Positions 16,169-24,648 of a stretch of DNA of 64,000 bases are shown one piece after another; within the stretch, counting starts at the first letter, position 1; the number at the start of each line of letters is the position of its first letter. The notes below the pieces were generated by a model. It was not told the DNA's origin. It searched no databases and saw nothing but the letters and a program-made list of their open reading frames with translations. The translations under genes and the position numbers were made by a program. Location of the stretch: NCBI RefSeq assembly GCF_017353255.1, contig NZ_JAFMYU010000006.1, positions 62,001 through 126,000 of the forward strand, given 5' to 3'. Source of the DNA: Fibrella aquatilis (GTDB lineage: Bacteria; Bacteroidota; Bacteroidia; Cytophagales; Spirosomataceae).

Positions 16169-16928
16169 ACGCGCCCTTATCACTGGCGGGGGCAGCGGTC
16201 TTGGGCTGGCTACGGCCCGGTGCATGGTGCTGTCTGGTGCTGAAGTCATCATCACCGGTCGGCGGGAAGAATCACTGCGCGAAGCAGTAGCGGAACTGAA
16301 CGCGGGTCAAATGGATGGTCAAAACGGTACGGGCAAGGCACGTTACATTGTCAACGACGTGTCGAAACTGGACGGGCTGGACGAACTGGTTGATCAGATC
16401 GGCAGTGAGTTTGGGCCAATTGACTGCCTGGTGAACAACGCGGGTATAAACCTGAAAAAACCAGCTTTAGATGTTACTGACGCCGATTTCGACCGCATTA
16501 TCCAGACGAACCTCAGCGCCGTTTTTGCGCTGACCCGCGCGTGTGCCCGGCAAATGGTGGCGCGAAAGCAGGGGTCAATTATTATGATTTCGTCGATGGC
16601 CGCCTACTACGGCATCGACCGGGTGGTGGCTTATGCAGCCTCGAAGGCGGGGGTGGAAGGCATGGTGCGGGTGCTGGCGTCGGAGTTTTCACCGCACAAC
16701 GTCCGGGTGAATGCGCTGGCACCGGGGTTCATCAAAACGGCCATGAGCGCCGCCGCCATGAACAGCGACCCCGACCGCCGCGACCGTGCCCTGCGACGAA
16801 CGCCCATGGGTGATTTTGGTCACCCCGACGACGTGGGCTGGACGGCAGTTTTTCTCGCTTCCGACGCCGCCCGCTACATTACTGGTGTCTCCTTACCCGT
16901 CGATGGCGGTAATTCTATTGGTTTTTAA
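16134..16928 (+). CDS. SDR-family oxidoreductase, probable D-fructuronate reductase (mannonate oxidoreductase)
   Basis: A 264-residue classical short-chain dehydrogenase. The cofactor loop TGGGSGLG is at 17-24, NNAG at 101-104, and the catalytic set N126, S154, Y167 and K171 (YAASK) is intact; the C-terminal half has ALAPGFIKT and ITGVSLPVDGG. Overlap with uxuA and a set of uronate genes with no UxuB-type (polyol dehydrogenase) enzyme suggest it reduces fructuronate to mannonate. Bacillus UxuB (YjmF) is an SDR, so such replacement is known. A gluconate 5-dehydrogenase-like role is the alternative. Confidence 0.88.
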   Translation: MATNLIFSLENKRALITGGGSGLGLATARCMVLSGAEVIITGRREESLREAVAELNAGQMDGQNGTGKARYIVNDVSKLDGLDELVDQIGSEFGPIDCLVNNAGINLKKPALDVTDADFDRIIQTNLSAVFALTRACARQMVARKQGSIIMISSMAAYYGIDRVVAYAASKAGVEGMVRVLASEFSPHNVRVNALAPGFIKTAMSAAAMNSDPDRRDRALRRTPMGDFGHPDDVGWTAVFLASDAARYITGVSLPVDGGNSIGF

Positions 16929-16950
16929 GCAAGCCTAAACCTCTTACCTT

Positions 16951-18324
16951 ATGCCTTCTCCCCTTACCCGACGCGGTTTTGTGAAAGCAACCGGTGCCCT
17001 CACCACGGCCGTTGTGGCCGGTTTTCCGACCATCGTGCCCGCCTCTGTTTTTGGCAAAAACGCCCCCAGCAACCGCATCAACGTGGGTGCCATTGGCACG
17101 GGGCGCATCTCGCGGACGCACGACATGCCCGGCGTCTGGCAATATGAAAACGCCCTGATCATGGCCGTCTGCGACGTTGATGTAAACCGCGCCAACGATG
17201 CCAAAACGCTCGTTAACGGGGTCTACGCCAAAAAGACGGGCAAAGACTACGATGGCGTAAAAGTCTATACCGACCACCGCGAACTGCTTCAAAACAAAGA
17301 CATCGACGCCGTGCTCATCAGCACGCCCGACCACTGGCACGCACCGATGGTGATCGACGCCGTACGGGCGGGTAAGGACGTATACATGCAGAAGCCCGCC
17401 TCGCTCACCATCTCGGAAGGCCGCGCCATGGCCGATGCCGTCAAGAAATCGGGACGGATTATGCAGGTAGGCAGTCAGCAACGGTCGTGGGAGCAGTTTC
17501 GGTATGCCGTTGAACTGGTGCGCAACGGACGGATTGGCAAAGTCAAAAACATCTACATCGGCCTACCCGGCGATCCGTCGGGCAATGAAGAGCCGCCCAT
17601 GCCGGTGCCCGCAACCCTGAACTACGACCGCTGGCTCGGCACCACCCCCGACGTGTACTACACCGAAAAACGGGTGCATCCGCAAACCGGCTACGACCGC
17701 CCCGGCTGGCTCCGCTGCGAACAGTTTGGCGCGGGTATGATTACGGGCTGGGGGTCGCACCACGTCGACATTGCGCACTGGGCTATGGACCTCGAACACA
17801 CCGGTCCGGTAGAGATTTGGGGTAAAGCCGATTTCCCAAAAAGTGGCCTCTGGAACGTCCACGGGCTGTTTGAAACCCACGCACTGTATGAAAACGGCCT
17901 GAAGATGGTCATCAGCAATGACCGCCCCAACGGCATCCGGTTCGAGGGTACCGACGGCTGGCTGTTCGTCTCGCGCGGCGATGCCCCCGTCACGTCTACG
18001 GACCCGATTCTGTTACAATCGTCGAAGAAGCTGGACGCGTCGGACCCGAAATTACTGACGTCGGTGATTGGGCCGAACGAGTTTCACGTACCGCCCAGCA
18101 AGGAGCACCACGGCAACTGGCTGGAGAGTATTGTGAGCCGCAAACAGCCTATTGCCCCCGCCGAAGTAGGGCACCGTTCGTGCAGTACCTGCCTGCTGCA
18201 CCACATGGCGATGAAATTGCCCCGCCACCTGCACTGGAACCCCAAAACCGAACAGTTCAAAAACGACCCCGAAGCCACCGCCATGCTCTCGCGCCCGCAA
18301 CGGCCGTTGTATGCTATTAAATGA
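16951..18324 (+). CDS. Exported Gfo/Idh/MocA-family oxidoreductase (second of three)
   Basis: A 457-residue protein with a Tat-like leader (TRRGFVKATGALTT, then hydrophobic residues). Unlike the first copy it has a normal-looking cofactor loop, VGAIGTGRIS. Further landmarks are STPDHWHAPMV, the catalytic-region lysine in MQKPASLTIS, GSQQRS, and the C-terminal GWGSHHVDIAHWAMD, matching the large Bacteroidota group of secreted Gfo/Idh proteins. It starts 22 bp after the SDR gene and its end is 16 bp before the third Gfo/Idh gene, so it belongs to the same operon. Substrate unknown; a periplasmic uronate- or keto-sugar-related role is inferred. Confidence 0.88.
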   Translation: MPSPLTRRGFVKATGALTTAVVAGFPTIVPASVFGKNAPSNRINVGAIGTGRISRTHDMPGVWQYENALIMAVCDVDVNRANDAKTLVNGVYAKKTGKDYDGVKVYTDHRELLQNKDIDAVLISTPDHWHAPMVIDAVRAGKDVYMQKPASLTISEGRAMADAVKKSGRIMQVGSQQRSWEQFRYAVELVRNGRIGKVKNIYIGLPGDPSGNEEPPMPVPATLNYDRWLGTTPDVYYTEKRVHPQTGYDRPGWLRCEQFGAGMITGWGSHHVDIAHWAMDLEHTGPVEIWGKADFPKSGLWNVHGLFETHALYENGLKMVISNDRPNGIRFEGTDGWLFVSRGDAPVTSTDPILLQSSKKLDASDPKLLTSVIGPNEFHVPPSKEHHGNWLESIVSRKQPIAPAEVGHRSCSTCLLHHMAMKLPRHLHWNPKTEQFKNDPEATAMLSRPQRPLYAIK

Positions 18325-18340
18325 GTTTCCTCCCTCCCCT

Positions 18341-19486
18341 ATGAAACACAACAACCGCCGCCAGTTTATTCAGCAAAGTATGGCCTCGGCAGCGGGGCTG
18401 GTAGCCCTACCTGAAATGGCCCTGTCTGCCTCGCCCAAATCACCTTCCATTCCCATAACCTACACCGGTGCCACGCGAATGCGGTTTTCGGTAATCGGCA
18501 TCAACCACGGACACATCTATTCCATGGTTAAGGCGTTGCTCCGAAATGGGGGCGAACTGATTTCAGTATATGCTGTTGAACCCGATCTGTTGGCGGCCTT
18601 CACCAAAGAATTTCCACAGGCGAAAGTAGCCCGGTCACAGGCCGAAATTTTGGACGACAAGTCAATCCAACTCATTGCGTCGTCGGCCATTCCGGCCGAG
18701 CGGGCGGTGATTGGCATGGCTGCCATGCGCCACGGCAAAGATGTGATGGTGGATAAACCCGGCATTACGTCGCTGGAGCAACTGGCTGAGGTAAAGAAAG
18801 TGCAGCGCGAAACCAAACGCATTTATTCGATTTCGTACAGCGAACGCTTCGAAAATCAGGCTACGGTGAAGGCGGGTGAACTGGTGAAAGCCGGGGCTAT
18901 CGGCAACGTGATTCAGACCATCGGACTAGGCCCCCACCGCATGACGCCCAAGTCGCGGCCTGAGTGGTTTTTCGACCAAAAAAACTACGGCGGCATCCTC
19001 TGCGACATCGGTTCGCATCAGTGCGACCAGTTTTTGTATTTCACCGGCTCGAACACGGCCGATGTCGTGGCGGCGCAGGCGGGCAACGTGCATTACCCGC
19101 AATACCCTCAATTTCAGGATTTTGGCGATCTAATGCTGCGCGGTAACGGTGGCATGGGCTACGTCCGCGTTGACTGGTTCACCCCCGACGGCCTCAGCAC
19201 TTGGGGCGACGGCAGGCTCACGATTCTGGGCACCGACGGCTACATGGAACTTCGCAAATACGTCGACATTGGCGGTCGTACGGGGGGTAGTCACCTGTTT
19301 TTGGTAAACCAGAAAGAAACCAAGCACATCGACTGCAGTCAGGAACCCCTCCCCTACGGTGGCCAACTTATCGACGACGTGCTGAACCGTACCGAAACCG
19401 CCATGACGCAGGCGCATTGTTTCCTGGCCACCGAACTGGCCCTGAAAGCGCAGAAAAAAGCGGAGATGATTAAGCTGGCAAAGTAG
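18341..19486 (+). CDS. Exported Gfo/Idh/MocA-family oxidoreductase (third of three)
   Basis: A 381-residue protein with twin arginines in the leader (NNRRQFIQQSMASAAG). The frame is open from 18311, inside the previous gene, but ATG 18341 starts the signal sequence. The Rossmann start reads FSVIGINHGHIYSMV, lacking the standard GxGxxG spacing; this INHGHIY variant recurs in Bacteroidota paralogues near ThuA genes. The lysine of the KP motif is kept (VMVDKPGITS), and GSHQCDQFLYFTG resembles the conserved His helix. Probably the last gene of the rightward operon; a palindrome separates it from the convergent isomerase gene. Confidence 0.86.
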   Translation: MKHNNRRQFIQQSMASAAGLVALPEMALSASPKSPSIPITYTGATRMRFSVIGINHGHIYSMVKALLRNGGELISVYAVEPDLLAAFTKEFPQAKVARSQAEILDDKSIQLIASSAIPAERAVIGMAAMRHGKDVMVDKPGITSLEQLAEVKKVQRETKRIYSISYSERFENQATVKAGELVKAGAIGNVIQTIGLGPHRMTPKSRPEWFFDQKNYGGILCDIGSHQCDQFLYFTGSNTADVVAAQAGNVHYPQYPQFQDFGDLMLRGNGGMGYVRVDWFTPDGLSTWGDGRLTILGTDGYMELRKYVDIGGRTGGSHLFLVNQKETKHIDCSQEPLPYGGQLIDDVLNRTETAMTQAHCFLATELALKAQKKAEMIKLAK

Positions 19487-19487
19487 C

Positions 19488-19585
19488 GACGCTGGATGCT
19501 GGACGTTGGATATTGGATACTAAGCACTGGACGCTAGTAATCTGACCCAGTGTTTAGTATCCAACGTCCAATATCCAACATCGTC
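19488..19585. repeat. Intergenic palindrome, TTGGATATTGGA word family
   Basis: Lies stop-to-stop between the convergent genes ending at 19486 and 19585. Left arm (GACGCTGGATGCTGGACG, then TTGGATATTGGATACTAA) mirrors the right arm with few mismatches, and CACTGG / CCAGTG bound the central loop. Arms are built of TTGGAT/GTTGGA words as at 3190 and 62046. Confidence 0.85.
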
Positions 19586-20436
19586 TACTTCAGACTCTTC
19601 AAATACGCGATGCTTTTCGGGATCTGCTCGAACTCTTTGTTGCTTTCATCTTCGATGTAGAAGTGTTTGATACCGATTCGGTTGGCCTCTTTAATGATGT
19701 TCGGGAAATCGGCTTGTCCATCTCCAACTACCACGTCGTTTTCGGGAGCAGTGCCGCCGGTTAGATTGCCCACTACGCCTTTTTTGAGGTCTTTTACGTG
19801 CATCAGCTTCCAGCGGCTACCGTATTTTTTCAGTAATGCCACGGGGTCGCCACCGCCGAAAACGGTCCAGAGCACGTCCATTTCGAAAGACACGTAGGCC
19901 GGGTTGGTGTGCTGAATGATGTAGTCGAGTAGGGTCCCGTCGCCGTATTTCTGAAATTCGTAGCCGTGATCGTGGTAGCAGAAGGTGATGCCGTTTTCTT
20001 TCATCACCTTGCCAATAGCGTTAAAATCGTCGACCGCTTTTTTGGCGTTTTCGATGGTGAAGTTGCCTTTCTGATGCGGAATCCAGGCGCACATCAGGTA
20101 GGTGGCACCCAGGATTTTGGCCGTAGCGGCAGCCTCCTGCGGGTTTTTCACCAGTTGTTCATAGCCGCCGCCCGTTGACGTGATTTTGATACCCCGTTCG
20201 TCGCAGGCTTTTCTAAATTCCTGCGGGGTCATGTCTTTGGTGGCACCGCCTTCCATCTCGGTGAACCCCAGTGCCTTGATGGTGTCGAGGGTGGCGAGTG
20301 TCCCCTTTGGGAAGCTGTTGCGAAACGTGTACGCCTGTACGCCGAATGCCGCTTTATAGAGCGGAGCGCCCTGTTTCTGCCCAAAGGACAAGGTGGCCGA
20401 GAGCAGTAAACAACCGGCAAGCATTTGTTTTTTCAT
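19585..20436 (-). CDS. Secreted sugar phosphate isomerase/epimerase-like TIM-barrel protein
   Basis: A 283-residue protein of the xylose isomerase-like AP-endonuclease-2 superfamily. A signal peptide is evident (MKKQMLAGCLLLSATLSFGQ). The barrel begins GVQAYTFRNSFPKGTLATLDTIKALGF and contains metal-ligand candidates in TFCYHDHGYEFQ, VSFEMDVLWT, LMHVKDL and a terminal FYIEDES. Exported members of this group are common beside Gfo/Idh and ThuA genes in Bacteroidota, and some take part in 3-keto-sugar breakdown. It is transcribed leftwards, divergent from the ThuA gene with 86 bp between starts. Despite the family name, no phosphorylated substrate is implied. Confidence 0.87.
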   Translation of the reverse strand: MKKQMLAGCLLLSATLSFGQKQGAPLYKAAFGVQAYTFRNSFPKGTLATLDTIKALGFTEMEGGATKDMTPQEFRKACDERGIKITSTGGGYEQLVKNPQEAAATAKILGATYLMCAWIPHQKGNFTIENAKKAVDDFNAIGKVMKENGITFCYHDHGYEFQKYGDGTLLDYIIQHTNPAYVSFEMDVLWTVFGGGDPVALLKKYGSRWKLMHVKDLKKGVVGNLTGGTAPENDVVVGDGQADFPNIIKEANRIGIKHFYIEDESNKEFEQIPKSIAYLKSLK

Positions 20437-20522
20437 GTGAGTAAGAGCCGTTGGCTATGTAGTCCAAACACAAAGAGCTGTCGGCCATAAGCATACTATC
20501 ACCCGTTGTTTGTACCTTCTTT

Positions 20523-21359
20523 ATGACCCGCTTAGCTCTCTGCCCCCTGCTATTCCTTCTCGCCGCCGTCATTTGCCCCATAGCAACGGCGCAAACCACC
20601 GTCAACTGGAAAAAGGTGTCGGTGCTGGTGTATACCAAAAACGGCAAGGGCTACGTCCACGACAACATTCCCGAAGCGACGAAGGCTATTCAGCGCATGG
20701 GAACGCAATACGGTTTTCGTGTCGATACGTCGAGTAGCCCGACCGTCTTTTCGGAAGACAACCTGCGGCGCTACACACTGCTCCTGTTCCTGAATACCAA
20801 TAATGACGTCTTCGACACCGATGCGCAACGGCTTGTGTTCCGGCGATACATTGAAGCGGGCGGCGGGTTTGTGGGGGTGCATTCGGTGCTGGGCACAGAA
20901 CGCAACTGGCCGTGGTTCAAACAGTTATTAGGCGGCACATTCGCGTGGCACCCGAAATTTCAACCACTGAGGCTGACCGTTCTCAATAGCCGTCACCCGT
21001 CGATGGAGGGTGTACCGGCAACCTGGGAACATAGCGACGAGTGTTATTTCATCAAGGAAATGACGCCCGGCCCCACTGTTTTACTGGCGCATAACCTGGC
21101 GGGCCTCAACCCCGACGAAACCGAAAAGATCACAGCCAACCGGGGGATGTTTACCAACCTCTACCCCGCCGCCTGGACCTATGCCTACGACGGGGGCTAC
21201 ACCTGGTGCACCACCCTGGGCCACGACAAAAAAGACTACACTGACCCTACCTATGTAAACCACCTCTTCCAGGGAATTCGCTTCATAGCGGGCCAGGTTA
21301 AAACGGTCGATTTTAATCGTGCCTACGCTACGGACCGCGATACGCCGGTGCAGTATTGA
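20523..21359 (+). CDS. Secreted ThuA-domain protein
   Basis: A 278-residue protein with an N-terminal signal (MTRLALCPLLFLLAAVICPI, cleavage near ATAQ). The ThuA domain, a trehalose-utilisation class-I-amidotransferase-like fold, spans nearly the rest: VLVYTKNGKGYVHDNIPEA, LLFLNTNNDVF, YIEAGGGFVGVHSV, HSDECYFIK, and GRGMFTNLYPAAWTYAYDGGYTW-type residues followed by CTTLGHDKKDY. ThuA proteins sit in 3-keto-sugar and trehalose-related loci but their reaction is poorly defined. It is divergent from the isomerase and convergent with the sialidase-fold gene. Confidence 0.9.
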   Translation: MTRLALCPLLFLLAAVICPIATAQTTVNWKKVSVLVYTKNGKGYVHDNIPEATKAIQRMGTQYGFRVDTSSSPTVFSEDNLRRYTLLLFLNTNNDVFDTDAQRLVFRRYIEAGGGFVGVHSVLGTERNWPWFKQLLGGTFAWHPKFQPLRLTVLNSRHPSMEGVPATWEHSDECYFIKEMTPGPTVLLAHNLAGLNPDETEKITANRGMFTNLYPAAWTYAYDGGYTWCTTLGHDKKDYTDPTYVNHLFQGIRFIAGQVKTVDFNRAYATDRDTPVQY

Positions 21360-21379
21360 GGAGTGTTGAATCAACACAT

Positions 21380-22696
21380 TTACAACGACACGTACCCAAG
21401 CTGAAGGGCGTTGGGTTTGCCGGGACGCTTAAGTTCGTAGGCCACGATCAACTGGTTATTAACCACCAGCCCACTCGCGTTCTGACCCTGATCAGAGTCC
21501 GCCAGCCATTTCGTTTCCGACGATTTTCCACCCCGGAACGTGCGGTAAGCAATAGCCGACGTGGGCGTTTCGGTGGTGCTACGCACCTGATCCCAGAGCA
21601 GTACGCCCGCGCCCGAAGCCTCAACCAGCGAGGCATTTTTAGCCGATGGCTCCTCAATCACAGCCAGCCGCTCACCGGCCTGGGTTACCACCCGCAAACC
21701 AGCGGTGTTGTTGGTTGTACCTGAATACCAGGCTACTAAGGCCGAGTTGCCCATCTTTATAGCTGCAGGGCCACTGTGGGGGCAACCATTGATCTTCCAG
21801 TTGTCGGCATAGATCGTTTTCGGCGATGAGAACGTCAGGCCATTGTCGGTAGACACCATGCGCGACATGTCACGGATGTCGTCGTTGTTGTCGCGGTAGT
21901 ATACGTTAAGCGCCCCGTTGGCATCCACCAGCAGACCTACGTTGCAGCAGTCGCAGGCCACGGGGTCGATGATGCGCTCGGGTTGGAACTGGCCATTTTT
22001 GGTCACTACCAGCCGCAGGTTACGCTCTTCGTGTTTGGTACTGCCCGCCACATCTTTCAGGTAGGCTATGGCCAGTTCACCATTGGGCAATACTGCCGCG
22101 TCGAAAAAGCCACGGAGCAGGTTGGGCGTGGGATCAGAGTCGACGGCTTTCGGCGCGGTCCAGGTTTGACCATTGTCGGTTGACGATGCCACCATGATCT
22201 GCGTTGTAGCGGGACCACGGCCAGGACGTCCGCCGCGTTCGCCCGTTGGGGGGGCAGGTTTTGGGGCTTCTGTGGGCTTCATGTCACCATGGTTCATACC
22301 TGCGTGGTTGTGTTCGGCCGGAGCAGGTGCGGCTGGGGTAGTTGTGGCCGGGGTAGTCTCGGTGCGGAGTACAAACACGGCCACCAGCGTCCCGGTAGGC
22401 TGCACCAGAATGCGGGGTTTCATCAGGCGGCTGTTGCCCAGGCCGTTGGCAGCGTAGACAAGGGCTTTCTCCGAGAACGTTTTGCCCGCATCGGCCGAGC
22501 GCGCCGTATAGAGTGAGACCAGACCGCTGGGGTCTTTTTCGGTCCACGACAGCAACACTTGACCGTTTTTGGTTTGGGTGAGCATGGGCGTGGCTACGGC
22601 GCGGGTATCGTCGGCCACAAGTGGGTTACCGGGGCGGCCATACCCCGGCTGAGTCAGCAGGGCAACGGCAAGGGAAAGAACTGAAAGCGAGCGCAT
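21380..22696 (-). CDS. Secreted sialidase-fold (BNR-repeat) protein with metal-ligand-like insert
   Basis: A 438-residue exported protein. Signal: MRSLSVLSLAVALLTQPGYG; ATG 22696 is chosen over the longer open frame. Three BNR/Asp-box-like motifs are visible: SADAGKTF (68-75), SSTDNGQTWT (171-180) and VSTDNGLTF (281-289), as in sialidase beta-propellers. Between the first two blades is a Pro/Ala-rich insertion containing HNHAGMNHGDM (129-139). CDCC (248-251) and CPH (305-307) are also striking and suggest metal binding or disulfides. No clear sialidase arginine triad was identified, so 'exo-alpha-sialidase' as an activity is doubtful. It closes the carbohydrate region, convergent with the ThuA gene. 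Confidence 0.75.
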   Translation of the reverse strand: MRSLSVLSLAVALLTQPGYGRPGNPLVADDTRAVATPMLTQTKNGQVLLSWTEKDPSGLVSLYTARSADAGKTFSEKALVYAANGLGNSRLMKPRILVQPTGTLVAVFVLRTETTPATTTPAAPAPAEHNHAGMNHGDMKPTEAPKPAPPTGERGGRPGRGPATTQIMVASSTDNGQTWTAPKAVDSDPTPNLLRGFFDAAVLPNGELAIAYLKDVAGSTKHEERNLRLVVTKNGQFQPERIIDPVACDCCNVGLLVDANGALNVYYRDNNDDIRDMSRMVSTDNGLTFSSPKTIYADNWKINGCPHSGPAAIKMGNSALVAWYSGTTNNTAGLRVVTQAGERLAVIEEPSAKNASLVEASGAGVLLWDQVRSTTETPTSAIAYRTFRGGKSSETKWLADSDQGQNASGLVVNNQLIVAYELKRPGKPNALQLGYVSL

Positions 22697-22971
22697 AGAG
22701 AGGAGCCTATTGGGCAGTTGAAAGCAAGATTGATACGACAAAACTATACCTTGTTTAGAACGATTCAAAATTATTTGTTTCCAGTTAAACGTCACAAACA
22801 GATAGTGCTTATGGTCAATTCGATGCAGTCATCCCAACCAAAAGCCTATTCAAATGATAGAATTAACCAATGAAAATATTATCTCGGCCAACGAAACATC
22901 TATATACCGATGCAGAGTAAATTGTCGCTTCTTACGAAAAACAAGTCCCTTATCAATCACCACATTCACTG

Positions 22972-24582
22972 ATGAAAAAAATACTATTGGCCTGTCTATT
23001 AGTTTGTTCAGTTGCTCAACTGCGGGCACAGGAAGTTAACTACGAAGGTGTCAATTTCGAACAGGCTATTCCCGCAGTCTATCCATCTTTGCAGGAAAAC
23101 GCCACGTTCGACCTGCGCGTTTCGATCACCGACAAGATTAGCGATTCGTTCATGTCGGCCAAAGACATTAACGATATCCGGGAGTTGTTTCGCACACCTA
23201 TGCGGGCTGCCTTCGGGCGGTTTAAGCAAACCGATTCAACGGGCGACTTTCACATCATTGCGCTCATCCACCGGTTTAAATGGGTGAAGCCAACAACGGT
23301 CAATTCTGGCCAGGCCGTCAGCATCGCCCTGCACACGCGCGTCTACGATAAGTTTGGTACGCTACTCTACGACGCCGGGCAGAACTACCCCGAACTGCTC
23401 ATTCCGGACAATGGTCGCTGGGGCGCACTCACCGGCAAGTCGCGGACGTTGATTGCTACGCAGGAAGCCATCAGCCAGTCGCTGGAGCCGTTTGCAGGTA
23501 AAATTTATGGGTATAAAGCATCGCTCAACTCGCGATTAGCTTACCTCGACGACGTGAAGAAGAAATCAGAACTAAAAGAGTTCGAAACCCAGGTCGACGA
23601 AATACGCAAGGTATTGAATCGACAGGGTGTGGTCAGTTTCATTGCCGCCAGTGAGCCTTACGTACCTTTTTGGGAGAAGATGGCCAGCTACAGCGGCGAA
23701 GGCGAGGTAAACGAGGTGAAGCGGGCAGCCCTGCAAAACCTGGCCTTGTTCCAGATTTTAAAAGGCGACTACGCCAAAGCCGCCGGCTATGTAGAGGCCT
23801 ACAAACCAATCGACAAAACCGAGAAAGCGTTGTTTGGTCTGGCCAGTCACCGCAACAGCGACGACCTCGAACACCTGCTTGCCCAGTTACAGGCCAAACC
23901 AGAAGATGATATCAAGCCCGTGTCTGACAAAGTCCTGACAGCCTCAGACGTGGTCAAGCTCAACAACTTCCTGACCGTCGACGGCACCATCGTGGTGGAA
24001 GGTAAACATGCCGGTACATATCAGGGCGCGATTCAGGTACGTCGGCCAGAGCCGGAGCCTGTAGCTGATAACGCACCCAGTGGTGGTAGCGGCGGTGGTG
24101 GCGGTCTGCTGGGCGGTGGCGGTCTCCTGCGCGGCGGCGGGGGTAACGGTAGCGGGGGTGGTGTCCTTAATATGGGGGCAGCCGAATTGGTGCTGACCGT
24201 GCCTGTTACCGATGCATCCGGGGCCGTGAAGCCAACGCTGATTCGTAGTTCGGTGGTGAAGTCGCTGAAAGGCAACGACGGCACGGATTACCAGTTTCGG
24301 AAATTCGGCACGGTTGGTCTCGGCGGGTCTGTGTGGTACATGCTTCGCTCTGACTACCAGTCGCCCAAGATTACCGTCTACCGGTCGGCGCTACCCACCA
24401 CGAGCGAATACGTACTGCTCAAGCCCGGCGATGACAAAGGCGTGAAATCATCATTGCTCAATGCCCGCCGCAACGCGCTGGAATACCTGAAGGAATGTTC
24501 GTCGCTCAACGACAAGTACCAGAAAGCCAGCACCCCGTTCGACATTAAACAGATTGCGCTGGATTACACCAACTGCCAGTAA
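22972..24582 (+). CDS. Secreted protein of unknown function with glycine-rich linker
   Basis: A 536-residue protein with a signal peptide (MKKILLACLLVCSVAQLRAQ). Residues about 20-180 read as a folded domain (DLRVSITDKISDSFMSAKDI; FHIIALIHRFKWVKP), followed by a charged, probably helical segment (VKKKSELKEFETQVDEIRKVL) and a Sel1/TPR-like stretch around ALFQILKGDYAKAAGYVEAY. About residues 362-402 are almost pure Gly with Ser, Leu and Asn, a flexible linker, before a C-terminal domain ending in YTNCQ. No family was recognised. It stands alone: its 275-bp upstream region is relatively AT-rich and a terminator follows. Confidence 0.8.
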   Translation: MKKILLACLLVCSVAQLRAQEVNYEGVNFEQAIPAVYPSLQENATFDLRVSITDKISDSFMSAKDINDIRELFRTPMRAAFGRFKQTDSTGDFHIIALIHRFKWVKPTTVNSGQAVSIALHTRVYDKFGTLLYDAGQNYPELLIPDNGRWGALTGKSRTLIATQEAISQSLEPFAGKIYGYKASLNSRLAYLDDVKKKSELKEFETQVDEIRKVLNRQGVVSFIAASEPYVPFWEKMASYSGEGEVNEVKRAALQNLALFQILKGDYAKAAGYVEAYKPIDKTEKALFGLASHRNSDDLEHLLAQLQAKPEDDIKPVSDKVLTASDVVKLNNFLTVDGTIVVEGKHAGTYQGAIQVRRPEPEPVADNAPSGGSGGGGGLLGGGGLLRGGGGNGSGGGVLNMGAAELVLTVPVTDASGAVKPTLIRSSVVKSLKGNDGTDYQFRKFGTVGLGGSVWYMLRSDYQSPKITVYRSALPTTSEYVLLKPGDDKGVKSSLLNARRNALEYLKECSSLNDKYQKASTPFDIKQIALDYTNCQ

Positions 24583-24605
24583 ACGCCTTTCCTACGCTTC
24601 CCAAA

Positions 24606-24638
24606 CCTCGACTAATGCATTGGTCGGGGTTTATTTTT
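24606..24638 (+). terminator. Intrinsic terminator after the secreted unknown gene
   Basis: A 12-bp stem, CCTCGACTAATG against CATTGGTCGGGG (two G-U pairs), is followed by TTTATTTTT. It lies 24 bp after the stop at 24582 and upstream of the next gene. Confidence 0.7.
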
Positions 24639-24648
24639 GCCAGATTTT

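Noticed and set aside
21380-22696. True exo-alpha-sialidase
   Set aside because: BNR boxes are present but no arginine triad or FRIP motif was found, and no sialic-acid genes are nearby; kept only as a sialidase-fold protein.
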